Source: Vicugna pacos
Taxonomy: Eukaryota > Chordata > Mammalia > Artiodactyla > Camelidae
Direction of reading: 5' to 3'
Length of the DNA stretch: 64,000 nt
NCBI RefSeq assembly: GCF_048564905.1
Contig: NC_133002.1
Location: forward strand, 28,758,501-28,822,500
A program made the position numbers and the translations under genes. Positions 12,182 through 22,160 of this stretch are shown here, one piece after another. Each line of letters begins with the position of its first letter. Position 1 is the first letter of the stretch. The notes beneath the pieces were generated by a model. The model ran no database searches. It saw only the letters and a program-made list of their open reading frames with translations, and was not told where the DNA came from.

Positions 12182-12850
12182 TACAAGCTCCGAATACTTT
12201 TTAACGTGCAAACTGCAGAAACTTCTAAGTCGCATTGGGAAACACACTGAGATCGCAGAGTGAATGTTTCTCCTACAAGCCATTCTCTTTGAGCTAGATG
12301 AACGAACGTCTCTCCACATGCTCAATTCTGAGAGTTAAGCATGTGTGAAACCCTTCCTTCACCTAGCTTGTTGGGAACACAAACTTTCTCTTTAGTTGCA
12401 AACGCCATTCCATACATATATATTGGGAGGTAAAAGTTCCAAGTCGGATTGACAGTGAAAATTGCAGGAAATTCAACCCGGCACTAGGAAACACACTGAC
12501 AACCCAGAGTGTGTGTTTCTCCTACAAAGCGTTCCCTTTGTGCTAGATGAATGAACGTCTCTCCACATGCTCAGTTCTGAGAGGTAAGCGTGTTTGAAAT
12601 CCGCCCTTCACCTAGCTTGTTGGGAACAAAAGTTTCTCTTCAGTTGCAAACTCCACTCCATACAAATATATGGGGAGGGACAAGCTCCAAGTCGGGTTTA
12701 CAGTGAAAACGGCAGGAACTTCAAACCGGCACTAGGAAACACACTGAGAAACCAGAGTGAGTGTTTCTCCTGCAACCAGTTCATTTTCTGTTAGATGAAC
12801 GAACGTCTCCCCACACGCTCTGTTCTGAGAGACAAGCGTGTGTGAAAGCC
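12182..12850 (+). repeat. Mosaic segment copied from the 5.2-5.9 kb type
   Basis: From the GCTCCGAATAC motif (12192) to about 12850 this stretch matches 5220-5888 at an offset of 6,962 bp (28 monomers), including TATATATTGGGAGG and the ACAAATATATGGGGAGGGAC box. At about 12841-12853, inside the shared TGTGAAAGCCGT, it stops matching that source and starts matching 8376 onward. The switch is in register, so monomer length is kept. Confidence 0.75.
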
Positions 12851-13378
12851 GTCCTTCAACTATCTTGTTGGGAACACAAAGTTTCTCTTCAGTTGCAAAC
12901 TCCAATCCATACGTATATAAGGGAATGTACAAGCTCCAAGTCGGTTTTACTGTGAAAAATGTAGGAACTTCAAAACGGCACTAGGAAACACACTGAGAAC
13001 CCAGAGTGTGTGTTTCTTCTGCAACCCATTCCCTTTGTGCTAGATGAACGAACGTAACAGCACACGCTCAGTTCTGAGAGTCAAGCGGGTGTGAAAGCCA
13101 TCCTTCACCTAGCTTGTTGGGAACACAAAGTTTCTCTTCAGTTGCAAACTCGACTCCATACATATATATATGGAGGGACAATCTCCAAATCAGTTTTAAA
13201 ATGAAAACTGCAAGAACATCAAACCGGTACTAGCAATCACAATCAGAAACATGAGTGATTGTTTCCCCTGCAACAAATTCCCCTTGTGCTAGATGAAACA
13301 AAGGCTCTCCACATGCTCATTTCAGAGACTGAACCGTGTGTGAAAGCCTTCGTTCACCTAGCTTGTTGGGAACACAAA
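12851..13378 (+). repeat. Mosaic segment copied from the 8.4-8.9 kb type
   Basis: Matches 8376-8904 at an offset of about 4,474 bp (18 monomers), including the contracted AT box ATACGTATATAAGGG, the AACGTAACAGCACACGC variant and the long AT box ATACATATATATATGGAGGG. The match ends at about 13378, where this copy continues with AGATATTCTTCAG and the other with AGTTTCTCTCCAG. Confidence 0.75.
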
Positions 13379-13379
13379 G

Positions 13380-13779
13380 ATATTCTTCAGTTGTAATCTC
13401 CACTCCATAAATATATATGGGTAGGTACAAGCTCGAAATAGGTTTTACAGTGCAAACTGTAGAAACTTCTAAGCCACATTAGGAAACACACTGAGATCCC
13501 AGAGGGAATGTTTTTCCTGCAACCCTTTCTCTTTGTGTTAGATGAACGAACGTCTCTCCACATGCTCAGTTCTGAGAATTAAGCGTGTGTGAAAGCCTTC
13601 CTTCACATAGCTTGTTGGGAACACAAAGTTTCTCTTCAGTTGCATACTCCACTCCATACATATATATGGGGAGGTACAAACTCAAAGTCGGATTTACAGT
13701 GAATACTGCAGGAACTTCAAAACGGCACTAAGAAACACACTGAGAATCCAGAGTGAGTGTTTCTCCTGCAAACCATTTG
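13380..13779 (+). repeat. Satellite monomers linking two mosaic blocks
   Basis: About 1.6 monomers. The first is subfamily C (ACTTCTAAGCCACATTAGG, GAGATCCCAGAGGGAATG). The next has the TTGCATACTCCACTCC and GGATTTACAGTGAATACTGC features of the subfamily seen near 190, 2180, 2430, 9140, 11370, 11620 and 18820. Nothing else is visible. Confidence 0.7.
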
Positions 13780-14400
13780 GTTTGTTCCAGATGAACGAAC
13801 GTTCTCCACATGCTCCATTCTCAGAGAAAAGCGTTTGTGAAAGTCATCCTTCATCAAGCTTGTTGGGAACACAAAATTTCTCTTCAGTTGCAAACTCAAA
13901 TCCATATATACATATGGGGAGGTACATGCTCCAAGTCGGTTTTACAGTGAAAAATGCAGGGTCTTCAAACCGGCACTAGGAATCACTCTCAGAAACCTGA
14001 GTGATTGTTTCCCCTGCAACAAGTTCACCTTGTGCTAGATGAAACAACGTCTTTCCACATGCTCATTTCAGAGACTTAACCGTGAGTGAAAGTGTTCATT
14101 CACCTAGCATGTTTGGAACACAAAGGTATTCTTCAGTTGGAAACTCCACTCCATACATATATATGGGTAGGTACAAGCTCCAAAGAGTTTTTACAGTGCA
14201 AACTCCAGAAACTTCTAAGCTGCATTAGGAAACACACTGAGATCCCAGAGTGAATGTTTCTCCTGCAAACCATTCCCTTTGTGCTAGGTGAACGAACGCT
14301 CTCCACATGATCCGTTATGAGAGATAAGCGTTTGTGAATGCCGTCCTTCATGTAGCTTGTTGGGAACACAAAGTTTCTCTTCAGATGCCAACTCCACTCC
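13780..14400 (+). repeat. Seven-monomer-spaced duplication, left copy (partner 15520-16150)
   Basis: About 2.5 monomers that recur 1,740 bp downstream. Shared marks are GTTCTCCACATGCTCCATT, the TCCATATATA(C/T)ATATGGGGAG box, AATCACTCTCAGAAACCTGA (13981 and 15721), the GAAACAACG subfamily-B segment, then the subfamily-C monomer with TTCTAAGCTGCATTAGG. Similarity decays around the AT box at 14400. Confidence 0.7.
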
Positions 14401-15411
14401 GTACATATATATGGGGAGGTTCAAGCTCCAAGTCGGTTTTATAGTGAAAAGAGCAGGAATTTCAAACCGGCACTAGGAAACACACTGAGAAACCAGAGTG
14501 AGTGTTTTGCCTGCAACCATTTTCCTTTCTGCTAGATGAACGAACGTCTCTCCACATGCTCAGTTCTGAGATTTATGCTTGTGTGAAAGCCGTCCTTCAC
14601 CTAGCTTGTTGGGAACACATAGTTTCTCTTCAGTAGCAAACTCCACTCCATACATATATATGGTGAGATACAAGTTCCAAGACGGTTTTACTGTGAAAAC
14701 TGCAGGAACTTCAAACCGGCACTAGGAAACACACTAAGAAACCAGAGTGAGTGTTTCTCCTGCAACCCGTTCCCTTTGTGCTAGATGAATGGACGTCTCT
14801 CTACATGCTCAATTCTGAGTGTTAAGCATGTGTGAAAGCCTTCCTTCACCTAGCTTGTTGGGAACACAATGTTTCTCTTTAGTTGCAAACTCCATTCCAT
14901 ACATATATATGGGAAGGGATAAGCTCTAAGTTGGTTTTACAGTTAAAACTGCTGGAACATCAAACCGGCACTAGGAAACTCACAGAGAATCGAGAGTGAA
15001 TGTTTCTCCTGCAACCAGTTCATTTTCTGCTAGATGAACGAACGGCTCACCACACGCTCTGTTCTGAGAGACAAGCGTGTGTGAAAGCCGTTCTTCACCT
15101 AGCTTGTTGAGAACAAAAAGTTTCTCTTCACTTGAAATCTTCACTCCCTACATATATATGGGGAGGTATAAGGTCCAAGAAGGTTTTACAGTGTAAACTG
15201 TAGGAACCTCAAACCGGCACTAGGAAACACACGGAGAATCCAGAGTGAGTGTTTCGCCTGTAACCCGTTCCATTTGTGCTAGATGAACGAAATTCTCTCA
15301 ACATCCTCAGTTCTGAGAGTTAGGCATGTGTGAAATCCGACCTTTACCTAGCTTGTAGGGAACACAAAGTTTCTCTTCAGTGGCAAACTCCACTCCATAC
15401 TTTATATATGG
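14386..15411 (+). repeat. Duplicated block III (third relative of blocks I and II)
   Basis: About four monomers related to 966-1990 (offset about 13,420 bp, 54 monomers) and to 10410-11170. It contains the monomer with GTGAAAAGAGCAGGAA and GTGTTTTGCCTGCAACC that is present in block I and missing from block II. It then continues with the same GAGATACAAGTTCC, GGAAGGGATAAGCTC, TTGAAATCTTCACTCCC and CGCCTGTAACCC monomers in the same order. Confidence 0.75.
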
Positions 15412-15519
15412 GGAGGTACAAGCTCCAAGTCGGTTTTACAGTGAAAACTGCAGTAACTTGGAACCGGCACTAGGAAATACACTGAGAAACCAGATTGAGT
15501 GATTCTACTGCAACACATT

Positions 15520-16150
15520 CTGTTTGTACCAGATGAAAAAACGTTCTCCAATGCTCCATTATCATAGAAAAGCATTTGTGAAAGCCGTCCTTCAATAAGC
15601 TTGTTGGGAACACAAAATTTCTCTTCAGTTGCAAACTCAAATCCATATATATATATGGGGAGATACATGCTCCAATCGGTTTTACAGTTAAAAATGCAGG
15701 AACTTCAAACCGGCACTAGGAATCACTCTCAGAAACCTGAGTGATTGTTTCCCCTGCAACAAGTTCACCTTGTGCTAGATGAAACAACGTCTCTCCACAT
15801 GATCTTTTCAGAGATTAACCGTGAGTGAAAGCGTTCATTCACCTAGCATGTTTGGAACACAAAGATATTCTTCAGTTGGAAACTCCTCTCCATACATATA
15901 TATGGGGAGGTACAAGCTCAAAAGAGTTTTTACAGTGCAAATTGCAGAAAAATCTAAGCTGCATTAGGAAACACACTGAGATCCCAGAGTGGATGTTTCT
16001 CCTGCAACCCATACCCTTTGTGCTAGACGAACGAACGCTCTAAACATGATCCGTTATGAGAGAAAAGTGTTTGTGAAAGCCTTCCTTCATGTAGCTTGTT
16101 GGGAACACAAAGTTTCTCTTCAGTTGCCAACTCCACTCCATACATATGTA
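15520..16150 (+). repeat. Seven-monomer-spaced duplication, right copy (partner 13780-14400)
   Basis: Downstream partner of 13780-14400. Its AT box at 15643-15658 is a perfect 16-bp palindrome (CC, twelve alternating A/T, GG). Single-base differences from the partner are frequent, so this is an older event than the 993-bp tandem duplication. Confidence 0.7.
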
Positions 16151-16899
16151 TGAGTAGGTTCAAGCTCCAAGACGGTTTTACAGTGAAAACTGCAGGAACT
16201 TCGAACCGGCACTAGAAAACACACTGAGAACCCAGAGTGAGTGTTTCTCCTGCAACCCGTTCCCTTTGTGCTAGATGAACGAACGTCTCTTCACACGCTC
16301 AGTTCTGAGAGATAAGCGTGTGTGCAAGCTGTCCTTCACCTAGCTTGTTGGGAACACAAAATTTCTCTTCAGTTGCAAACTCCACTCCATACATATATAT
16401 GGTGATATACAAGTTCCAAGTCGGTTTCACAGTGAAAACAGCAGGAACTTCAAACCGGCACTAGGAAACACACTAAGATACCAGAGTGAGTGTTTCTCCT
16501 GCAACCCGTTCCCTTTGTGCTAGATGAATGGACGTGTCTCTACATGCTCAATTCTGAGTGTTAAGCATGTGTGAGAGCCTTCCTTCACCTAGCTTGTTGG
16601 GAACACAATGTTTCTCTTAAGTTGCAATCTCCATTCCATACATATATATGGGGAGGTAAAAGTTCCAAGTCGGTTTGACAGTGAAAACTGCAGGAACTTC
16701 CAACCGACAATAGGAAACAAACTGAGAAACCAGAGTGAGTGTTTGTCCTGCAAACCGTTCCGTTTGTGATAGATGAACGAACGTCTCTCCACATGCTCAG
16801 TTCTGAGTTAAGCATGTGTGAAAGTAGTACTTCACCTAGCTTGTTGGGAACACAAAGTTTCTCTTCAGTGGTAAAATCCACCCCGTATATATATAAGGG
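16151..16899 (+). repeat. Satellite monomers, mixed types
   Basis: About three monomers. The stretch near 16390-16640 resembles the GAGATACAAGTTCC-type monomer of blocks I-III (here GTGATATACAAGTTCC). The monomer near 16645 has AGGTAAAAGTTCCAAGTCGG and GACAGTGAAAACTGC as at about 4470 and 5460. The AT box near 16890 is degraded to CCGTATATATATAAGGG. No foreign insertion is visible. Confidence 0.7.
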
Positions 16900-18420
16900 T
16901 GGTACAAGCTCCAAGTCGGTTTTACAGTGAAAGGTGCACGAACTTCAAACGGGCACTAGGAAAAACACTGAGAAATAAGTGAAAGCATTTCTCCTGCTGC
17001 CCGTTCCATTTGTGCTAGATGAACAAACGTCTCTCCACATGCCCACTTCTGAGAATTTAGCGAGTGTGAAAGCCGTTCTTCACCTAGAATTTTGGGAACA
17101 CAAAGTTTCTCTTCCGTTGCAAACTCCACACCATTCATATATAAGGGAAGGAACAAGCTCCAAATCTGTTTACAGTGAAAATTGCAGGAACTTCAAAACG
17201 TAACCAGGAAACACACTGAGAAACCACAGTAAGTGTTTCTTTTGCAACCCGTTCCCTTTATGCTAGATGAAAGAACGTCTCTCCACATGCTCAGTTCTGA
17301 GAGTTAAGCGTGTGTGAAAGCCATCCTTCACCTAGTTTGTAGGGCAAACAAAGTTTCTATACAGTTGCAAACTCCACTACATACATATATATGGGGCGGT
17401 ACAAACTCCAACTCGGTTTTACAGTAAAAACTGCAGGAACTTCAATCCGACACTAGGAAACACACTGAGAAACCAGATTAAGAGTTTCCCTGCCTCCCGT
17501 TCCTTTTGTGTTAGATGAACGAACGTCTCTCCACATGCTCAATTGTGAGAGTTAAATGTGTGTGAAATCCGTCTTTCAACAAGATTGTTGGGAACACAAA
17601 TTTTCTCTTTAGTTGCAAACGCAACTTCACATGCATATTTGGGATGGTACAAGCTCCAATCGTTTTACAGTGAAAACTGAAGTAACTTCAAACTGGAACT
17701 AGGAAACACACTGAGAAACCAGAGTAATTGTTACTCCTGCAACCCATTCCCGTTATGCTGGATGAACGAATGTCTCTCCACATGCTCTTTTCTTAGAGTT
17801 AAGTGTGTGTGAAAGCAATACTTCACAAAGATTTTTGGGAACATAAAGTTTCTCTTCGTTGAAAACCCCACTCTATAAGTACATACGTGGATGTACAAGC
17901 TCCAAAACAGTTTACACTGAAAATTGCAGGAACTTCAAGCCGGCACTAGGAAACATACTTAGAAACCAGAGTAAGTGTTTCTCCTGCCACCTGTTCCATT
18001 TGCACTAGATGAATGAACGTCTCTCCACATGCTGAGTTCTGAGAATTAAGCGTGTGTGAAAGCCGCCCTTCACCTAGCTTGTTGGGAACACAAAGTTTCT
18101 CTTCAGTTGCAAACTACATTCGATACATATATATGGGGTGGGACAAGCTCTAAGTCGGTTTTACAGTGAAAACTGCAGGATCTTCAAACCAGCACTAGGA
18201 AACACACTGAGAAACCAGAGTGAGTGTTTCTCCTGCAACCCATTCTCTTTGTGCCAGAAGAGTGAACGTTCTCCACATGCTCCATTCTGAGAGAAAAGCG
18301 TTTGTGAAAGCCGGCCTTCACAAAGCTTGTTGGGAACACAAAATTTCTCTTCAGTTGCAAACTCATCTCCATATATATATTAGGGGCAGTACATGTTCCA
18401 AGTCGGTTTTACAGTGAAAA
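16900..18420 (+). repeat. Most diverged satellite stretch, flanking the homogeneous array
   Basis: About six monomers that depart from consensus more than the rest of the left domain. AT boxes are altered (near 17137, 17385, 17630, 17880 and 18130; for example CACATGCATATTTGGGATGG and AAGTACATACGTGGATG) and many blocks carry point changes. The monomer near 17390-17450 has AACTCGG where the left domain normally has AAGTCGG; AACTCGG is the dominant form in the array that begins at 18934. No close multi-monomer partner was found elsewhere in the window. It may preserve monomers near the ancestry of the HOR, which is an inference. Confidence 0.7.
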
Positions 18421-18429
18421 ATGCAGGAT

Positions 18430-18933
18430 CATCAAACTGGCACTAGGTAACACACTGACAAACCAGAGTGAGTGTTTCTCCTACAACCCGTTCCCTTTTT
18501 GCTAGATGAACCAACGTCTCTCCACACGCTCTGTTTTGAGAGTTAAACGAGTGTGAAAGCCATTTTTCACCTAGCTTGTTTTGTACACAAAGTTTCTCTT
18601 CAGTTGCATACTCCACTCCATACATATGTATGGGGAGGTACAATCTTAAAGTCGGATTTACAGTGAATACTGCAGGAACTTCAAAATGGCACTAGTAAAC
18701 ACACTGAGAACCCAGAGTGAGTGTTTCTCCTACATCCCGTTCCCTTTGTGCTAGATGAACCAACGTCTCTCCACACGTTCAGTTCTGAGAGTTAAACGAT
18801 TGTGAAAGCCTTCCTTCACCTAGATTGTTTTGTACACAAAGTTTCTCTTCAGTTGCATACTCCACTCCATACATATATATGGGGAGGGACAAACTCAAAG
18901 TCGGATTTAGTGAAACCTGTAGGAACTTCAAAA
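18430..18933 (+). repeat. Two subfamily-E monomers abutting the HOR
   Basis: This stretch matches 2036-2530 and 11229-11725. Shared marks are GGATCATC, TTTTGTACACAAAGTTTCTC, TTGCATACTCCACTCC and GTCGGATTTAC. The last monomer has lost CA from TTTACAGTGAA, giving TTTAGTGAA, the same change seen near 2514. Identity to the HOR consensus begins at 18934, inside the CGGCACTAGG block, without breaking monomer phase. Confidence 0.8.
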
Positions 18934-21900
18934 CGGCACTAGGAAACACACTGAGAAACCATAGTGAGTGTTTCTCCTGCAACACGTTCCATTTATGCTA
19001 GATGAACGAAAGTCTTTCCACATGCTCAGTTCTGAGAGTGAAGCTTGTGTGAAAGCCGTCCTTCATAAATCTTGTTGGGAACACAAAGTTTCTCTTCAGT
19101 TGCAAACCCACACCATACATATATATGGGGATATACAAGCTCCCAATTGGTTTTACCGTGAAAACTGCAGGAAGTTCAAAACGGCACTCAGAAACACACT
19201 GAGAAACCAGAGTAATTGTTTGTCGTATAAGCCGTTTCTTTTTGCTTGATGAACGAAGGTCTCTTCACATGCTCAGTTCTTAGGTTGAAGCGTGTGCGAA
19301 AGCCGTTCTTCACCTAGCTTGTTGGGAACACAATGTTTCTCTTCAATTGCAAACTCCACTCCATACAAATATATGGGGATTTACAAGCTCCAACTCGGTT
19401 TTACAGTGACAACTGTAGGAACTTCAAACTGGCACTAGGAAACACACTGAGAAACCAGAGTGAGTGTTTCTCCTGCAACACGTTCCCTTTGTGCTAGATG
19501 AATGAACGTCTCTCCACATGCTCTTTGCTGAGGGTAAAGAGTGTGTGAAAGCCGACCTTAAACTAGGTTGTTGGAACACAAAGTTTCTCTTCAGTTGCAA
19601 ACTCCACTCCATACATATATATGGGTATGTACAAGCTCCAACTCGGTTTTACATTGAAACCTGCAGGTACTTCCGAATGGCACTAGGAAACACACTGTGA
19701 TACCATAGGGTTTCTTTCTCCTGCAACGCCTTCCCTTTGTGCTAGATGAGCGAACGTTTGTCCACATGCTCATTTCTGAGAGTGAAGCATGTGTGAAAGC
19801 CATCCTTCACATAGATTGTTGGGAACACAAAGTTTCTCTTAAATTGAAAATATTACTTCTTACATATATATGGGGAAGAACAAGCTCCTAATCTGTTTTA
19901 TAGTGAAAACTTCAGGAACTTCAAATCGGCACTGGGAAACACACTGAGAAACAAGAGTAAGTGTTTCACCTGCAACCCGTTCCCTTAATGCTAGATGAAC
20001 AAACGTTACTCCACGTGCTCACTTCTGAGAGTTAAGCATTTGTGAATGCAGACTTTCACATATCTTGTTGGGAACACAAAGTATCCCTTCAGTTGCAAAC
20101 TCCACTCCATACATAGATATGGGAGGTACAAACTCCAACCCAAATTTACAGTGAAAACTGCAGGAACTTCAAGCCGGAAGGAGAAAACACACTGAGAAAC
20201 GAGAATGAGTGTTTCTCTTGCAACACATTCCATCTGTGCTAATAAACGAACTTCTCTCCACTTGCTCAGTTCAAAGAGTTAAGAGTGTGTGAAAGCCGTC
20301 CTTCACCCAGCTTGTTGGGAACACAAAATTTCTCTTCAGTTGCAAACTCCACTCCATTCATATATATGGGGAAGTACAAGCTTCAACTCGGTTTTGCAGT
20401 GAAAACACATGAACTTCAAACCGGCACTAGGAAACACACTGAGAAACCAGAGTGAGAGTTTCACCTACAACCCGTTCCCTGTGTTCTAGATGAAATAAAG
20501 TCTCTCCACGTGCTCAGTTCTGAGAGTTAAGCATGTGTGAAAGCCGTCCTTCACCTAGCTTGTTGGGAACAAAAAGTTTCTCTTCAGTTGCAAATTCCAC
20601 TCCATTCATATATATAGGGAGGTACAAGTTCCAACTCTGTTTTACAGTGATAACTAGAGGAACGTCAAGCCAGCCAAAGGAAAAAACTTAGAAACTGGAG
20701 TGAGTGTTTATCCTGCTACCCATTCCATTTTTGCAAAATGAATGAACGTCTCTCCATGTGCTCATTTCTGAGAGTTAAGCGTGTGTGAAAGCCTTCCTTC
20801 ACCTAGCTTTTTGGGAACACAAAGTTTCTCTTCAGTTGCAAACTCCACTCCATACATATATATGGGGAGGTACAAGCCCCAACTCGGTTTTACAGTGAAA
20901 ACTGCAGGAACTTCAAGCCGGCAAAAGGAAACACATGAGAAACCAGAGTGAAGGTTTCTCTTGTAACCCGTTCCCTTTGTGCAAGATAAACGAGCTTCTC
21001 TCAACGTGCTCTAGTTCTGAGAGATAAGCGTGTGTGAAAGCCGTCCTTCAAAAAGCTTGTTGGGAACACAAAGTTTCTCTTCAGTTGCAAACTCCACTCC
21101 ATACATATATATGGGGTGGTACAAGCTTCAACTCGGTTTTACAGTGAAAACGCAGGAACTTCAAACCGGCAGTAGAAAACACACTGAGAAACCAGAGTGA
21201 GTGTTTCTCCTGCAACCCATTCCCTTTATGCTAGATGAATGAACGTCTCTCCACATGCTCATTTCTGAGAGTAAAGAGTGTGTGAAATCCGTCCTTCACC
21301 TAGCTTGTTGGGAACACAAAGTTTCTCTTCAGTTGCAAAATTCAGTTCATACATATATATGGGGAAGTACAGGAACCATGTAGGTTTTACAGTGAAAACT
21401 GCAGGAATGATAAACCGGCACTAGGAAACACACTGAGAAACCAGAGTAAATGTTTTTCCTGCAACCCGTTCCCTTTGTGCTACATGAAAGAACGTCTCTC
21501 CACATGCTCAGTTCTGAGAGTTAAGCGTGTGTGAAAGCCGTCCTTCACCTAACTTGTTGGGAACACAAAGTTTCTCTTCAGTTGCAAACTCCCCTCCATA
21601 CATATTTATATGATGGTACAAACTCGAACTCGGTTTTACAGTGAAAATGGTAGGAACTTTAAACCAGCACCTGGAAACACACTGATAAACCAGAGTGAGT
21701 GTTTCTCCTGCAAACCTTTCCCTTTGTGCTACATGAACGAACGTCTTTCCACATGCTCAATTCTGAGATTTATTCGAGTGTGAAAGCAGAACTTCACCTT
21801 ACTTGTTGGGAACACATTGTTTCTTTTCAGGGGCAAAATCCCTCCATACATATATATGAGTTGGTACAAGCTCCAACTCGCTTTTAAAGTGAAAACTGCA

Positions 21901-22160
21901 GGAAATTCAAACCGGCACTAGGAAGCACACGGAGAATCCAGAGTGAGTGTTTATCCTGCAACCCGTTCCCTTTATACCAGATGAACGAACGTCTTTCCAA
22001 ATGCTCAGTTCTGAGAGTTATGCAAGTGTGAAAGCCGTCCTTCACCTAGCTAGATGGGAACACAATTTTTCTCTTCAGTTGAAAACTCCCTCCTTACATA
22101 TATATGGGGAGGTACAATCTTCAACACGGTTTTATAGTGAAAACTGCAGAAACTTCAAAC
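18934..22160 (+). repeat. HOR copy 1 (reference unit; haplotype G-A)
   Basis: First unit at the left boundary. AT boxes of its 13 monomers lie near 19117, 19366, 19612, 19862, 20110, 20359, 20607, 20857, 21105, 21353, 21600, 21850 and 22098. Several are individually marked: ACAAATATATGG (19366), ACATAGATATGGG (20110), CATTCATATATATGG (20359), CATTCATATATATAGG (20607), ACATATTTATATGATGG (21600). Variable site A (21172) is G and site B (21777) is A. Its left end has no HOR neighbour, so the unit start is set by the junction and not by an internal feature. Confidence 0.95.
19439..19470 (+). repeat. Example of the conserved intramonomer dyad (GAAACAC...GTGTTTC)
   Basis: GAAACAC at 19439-19445 can pair with GTGTTTC at 19464-19470. 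Inside, ACT can pair with AGT after a two-base bulge (GA), leaving a loop of about ten bases. The same arms recur in most monomers of both domains, with degraded forms such as GAAGCACAC (21930 region). It is a sequence-level dyad; hairpin formation in vivo is inference. Confidence 0.6.

Larger units (their letters stand above)
1..18933 (+). repeat. Diverged mosaic domain of ~248-bp satellite monomers
   Basis: About 76 head-to-tail monomers of roughly 248 bp fill this stretch, starting mid-array at base 1. Spacing is seen directly from the recurring AT box (CATATATATG type, near 233, 482, 730, 983, 1231 and so on) and from blocks such as CACTAGGAAACACACTGAG, TGCTAGATGAACGAACG and CACCTAGCTTGTTGGGAAC. 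Unlike the domain to its right there is no single long period. Monomers belong to recurrent subfamilies and are arranged in duplicated blocks of 2-10 monomers that are listed separately. Most monomers have AAGTCGG after the AT box, where the right-hand domain mostly has AACTCGG. Short reading frames of 60-109 codons occur on both strands but recur in unrelated frames with every monomer, so I treat none as a gene. Family name and species are not recognised. Confidence 0.95.

Noticed and set aside
1-18933. A regular HOR in the left domain with the 3,227-bp period
   Set aside because: Matches in the left domain occur at 993, 1,740, 1,990, 4,474, 6,962, 9,194 and 13,420 bp and not at 3,227 bp. 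No 3,227-bp relationship was seen left of 18934.
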